From: Thermoanaerobacterales bacterium
GTDB taxonomy: Bacteria > Bacillota > Thermosediminibacteria > Thermosediminibacterales > Tepidanaerobacteraceae
Direction of reading: 5' to 3'
NCBI GenBank assembly: GCA_012839145.1
Contig: DUNY01000279.1
Span: 1-6,862, forward strand
Length of the DNA: 6,862 nt
The position numbers and the translations under genes were made by a program. Under the pieces are notes generated by a model. That model saw only the letters and a program-made list of their open reading frames with translations, was not told the DNA's origin and ran no database searches. Positions within the stretch are counted from its first letter, which is position 1. Each line of letters opens with the position of its first letter. Below, one piece after another: positions 6,493 to 6,862 of the stretch.

Positions 6493-6862
6493 TTATGACA
6501 TATTATATATTCCTAGTGTTGATAATTTTTCATTTTCGGCAAAGATGATATCCCTTAAGTTCAGGTCCAAAATGTTGCACAAAGCTGCAAGATAGAAAAG
6601 ATGATTTCCTATTTCCTGCTCTATTATTTCTTGGCAATTGGTGCAAAGCTTTCCCTTGGTATGAGTATCCATGTAAGATATCAGTTCGTAAAGACGGATC
6701 TCGTTGGGGACTTGCTGTTTTTTTGCATTAATTTGTATACAGCCACAGCTTGTTACTGACTTTGATACAGCTCGATTAACCCTTGCAGAAGTTTCATGGA
6801 TTTTTGCGAGCACATCAATAATACTTTTGTGCCTGACTAAACAGCCGGCAACAGTGTCCTGA
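6493..6862 (-). CDS. Small cysteine-containing protein of a clostridial family (5' end beyond the window)
   Basis: The frame is open from the right edge of the window to TAA at 6493-6495. A GTG at 6813-6811 is a possible start, but the frame stays open for 16 more codons to the edge, and that stretch (GCLVRHKSIIDVLAK) looks like family sequence, so the gene is cut. Counting from GTG, the visible part has a C-G-C pair (C23, C25) and a CTNC pair (C57, C60), a possible four-cysteine metal site. The C-terminal helical part EQEIGNHLFYLAALCNILDL resembles MazG-type segments. From memory, clostridial relatives carry the label DUF1573 domain-containing protein, and no biochemical function is known to me. 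It is convergent with radA and shares its terminator. Confidence 0.85.
   Translation of the reverse strand, partial: QDTVAGCLVRHKSIIDVLAKIHETSARVNRAVSKSVTSCGCIQINAKKQQVPNEIRLYELISYMDTHTKGKLCTNCQEIIEQEIGNHLFYLAALCNILDLNLRDIIFAENEKLSTLGIYNMS

Noticed and set aside
1..6862. Mobile element, CRISPR array, prophage or novel defence system
   Set aside because: No transposase, terminal inverted repeats, integrase, spaced direct-repeat array or defence-type genes are seen; the complete genes are all core housekeeping/stress genes with uniform character.

Overview
The window is chromosomal DNA from a low-to-moderate GC Gram-positive bacterium (Bacillota). It most likely comes from the Clostridia rather than the Bacilli. 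The evidence is the ctsR-mcsA-mcsB-clpC order, strong GGAGG-type ribosome binding sites, a perfect TATAAT -10 box, a CtsR heptad operator, and a downstream gene of a small cysteine-containing family that I associate with Clostridia. Genus cannot be fixed from this sequence. No mobile elements, tRNA or rRNA genes, or CRISPR arrays are visible.

Layout. Positions 1-144 hold the 3' end of an unrecognised plus-strand gene with a six-lysine C-terminus, closed by a hairpin at 145-169. A promoter (203-231) and a CtsR operator (241-257) follow. They drive a tight four-gene heat-shock operon: ctsR (290-775), mcsA (772-1302), mcsB (1314-2366) and clpC (2376-4817). The intergenic gaps are -4, 11 and 9 bases. 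The 144 bases between clpC and radA hold three consecutive hairpins. The last is a strong terminator that ends only 25 bases before the TTG start of radA (4962-6305). A convergent minus-strand gene enters from the right edge (6862 down to 6493) and is cut off at its 5' end. A bidirectional terminator (6341-6361) lies between it and radA.

How the genes work together. CtsR represses the operon by binding just downstream of the predicted transcription start. McsB, with its zinc-finger partner McsA, phosphorylates arginines on CtsR and on damaged proteins. ClpC recognises phosphoarginine through its N-domain and feeds these substrates to ClpP, which is encoded elsewhere. The residues known to matter in Bacillus/Geobacillus homologues are present in all four proteins: R62 and G64 of CtsR, the catalytic Cys and Glu and the RDxxRA motif of McsB, and E31 and E106 of ClpC. 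The circuit therefore looks complete and functional apart from the phosphatase and the protease, which lie outside the window. RadA is a DNA recombination/branch-migration helicase that is commonly linked to this operon.

The gene content is well known. No undescribed system is evident. The points most worth checking are the triple-hairpin leader ahead of radA, the absence of disA immediately after radA, and the poorly characterised convergent gene.
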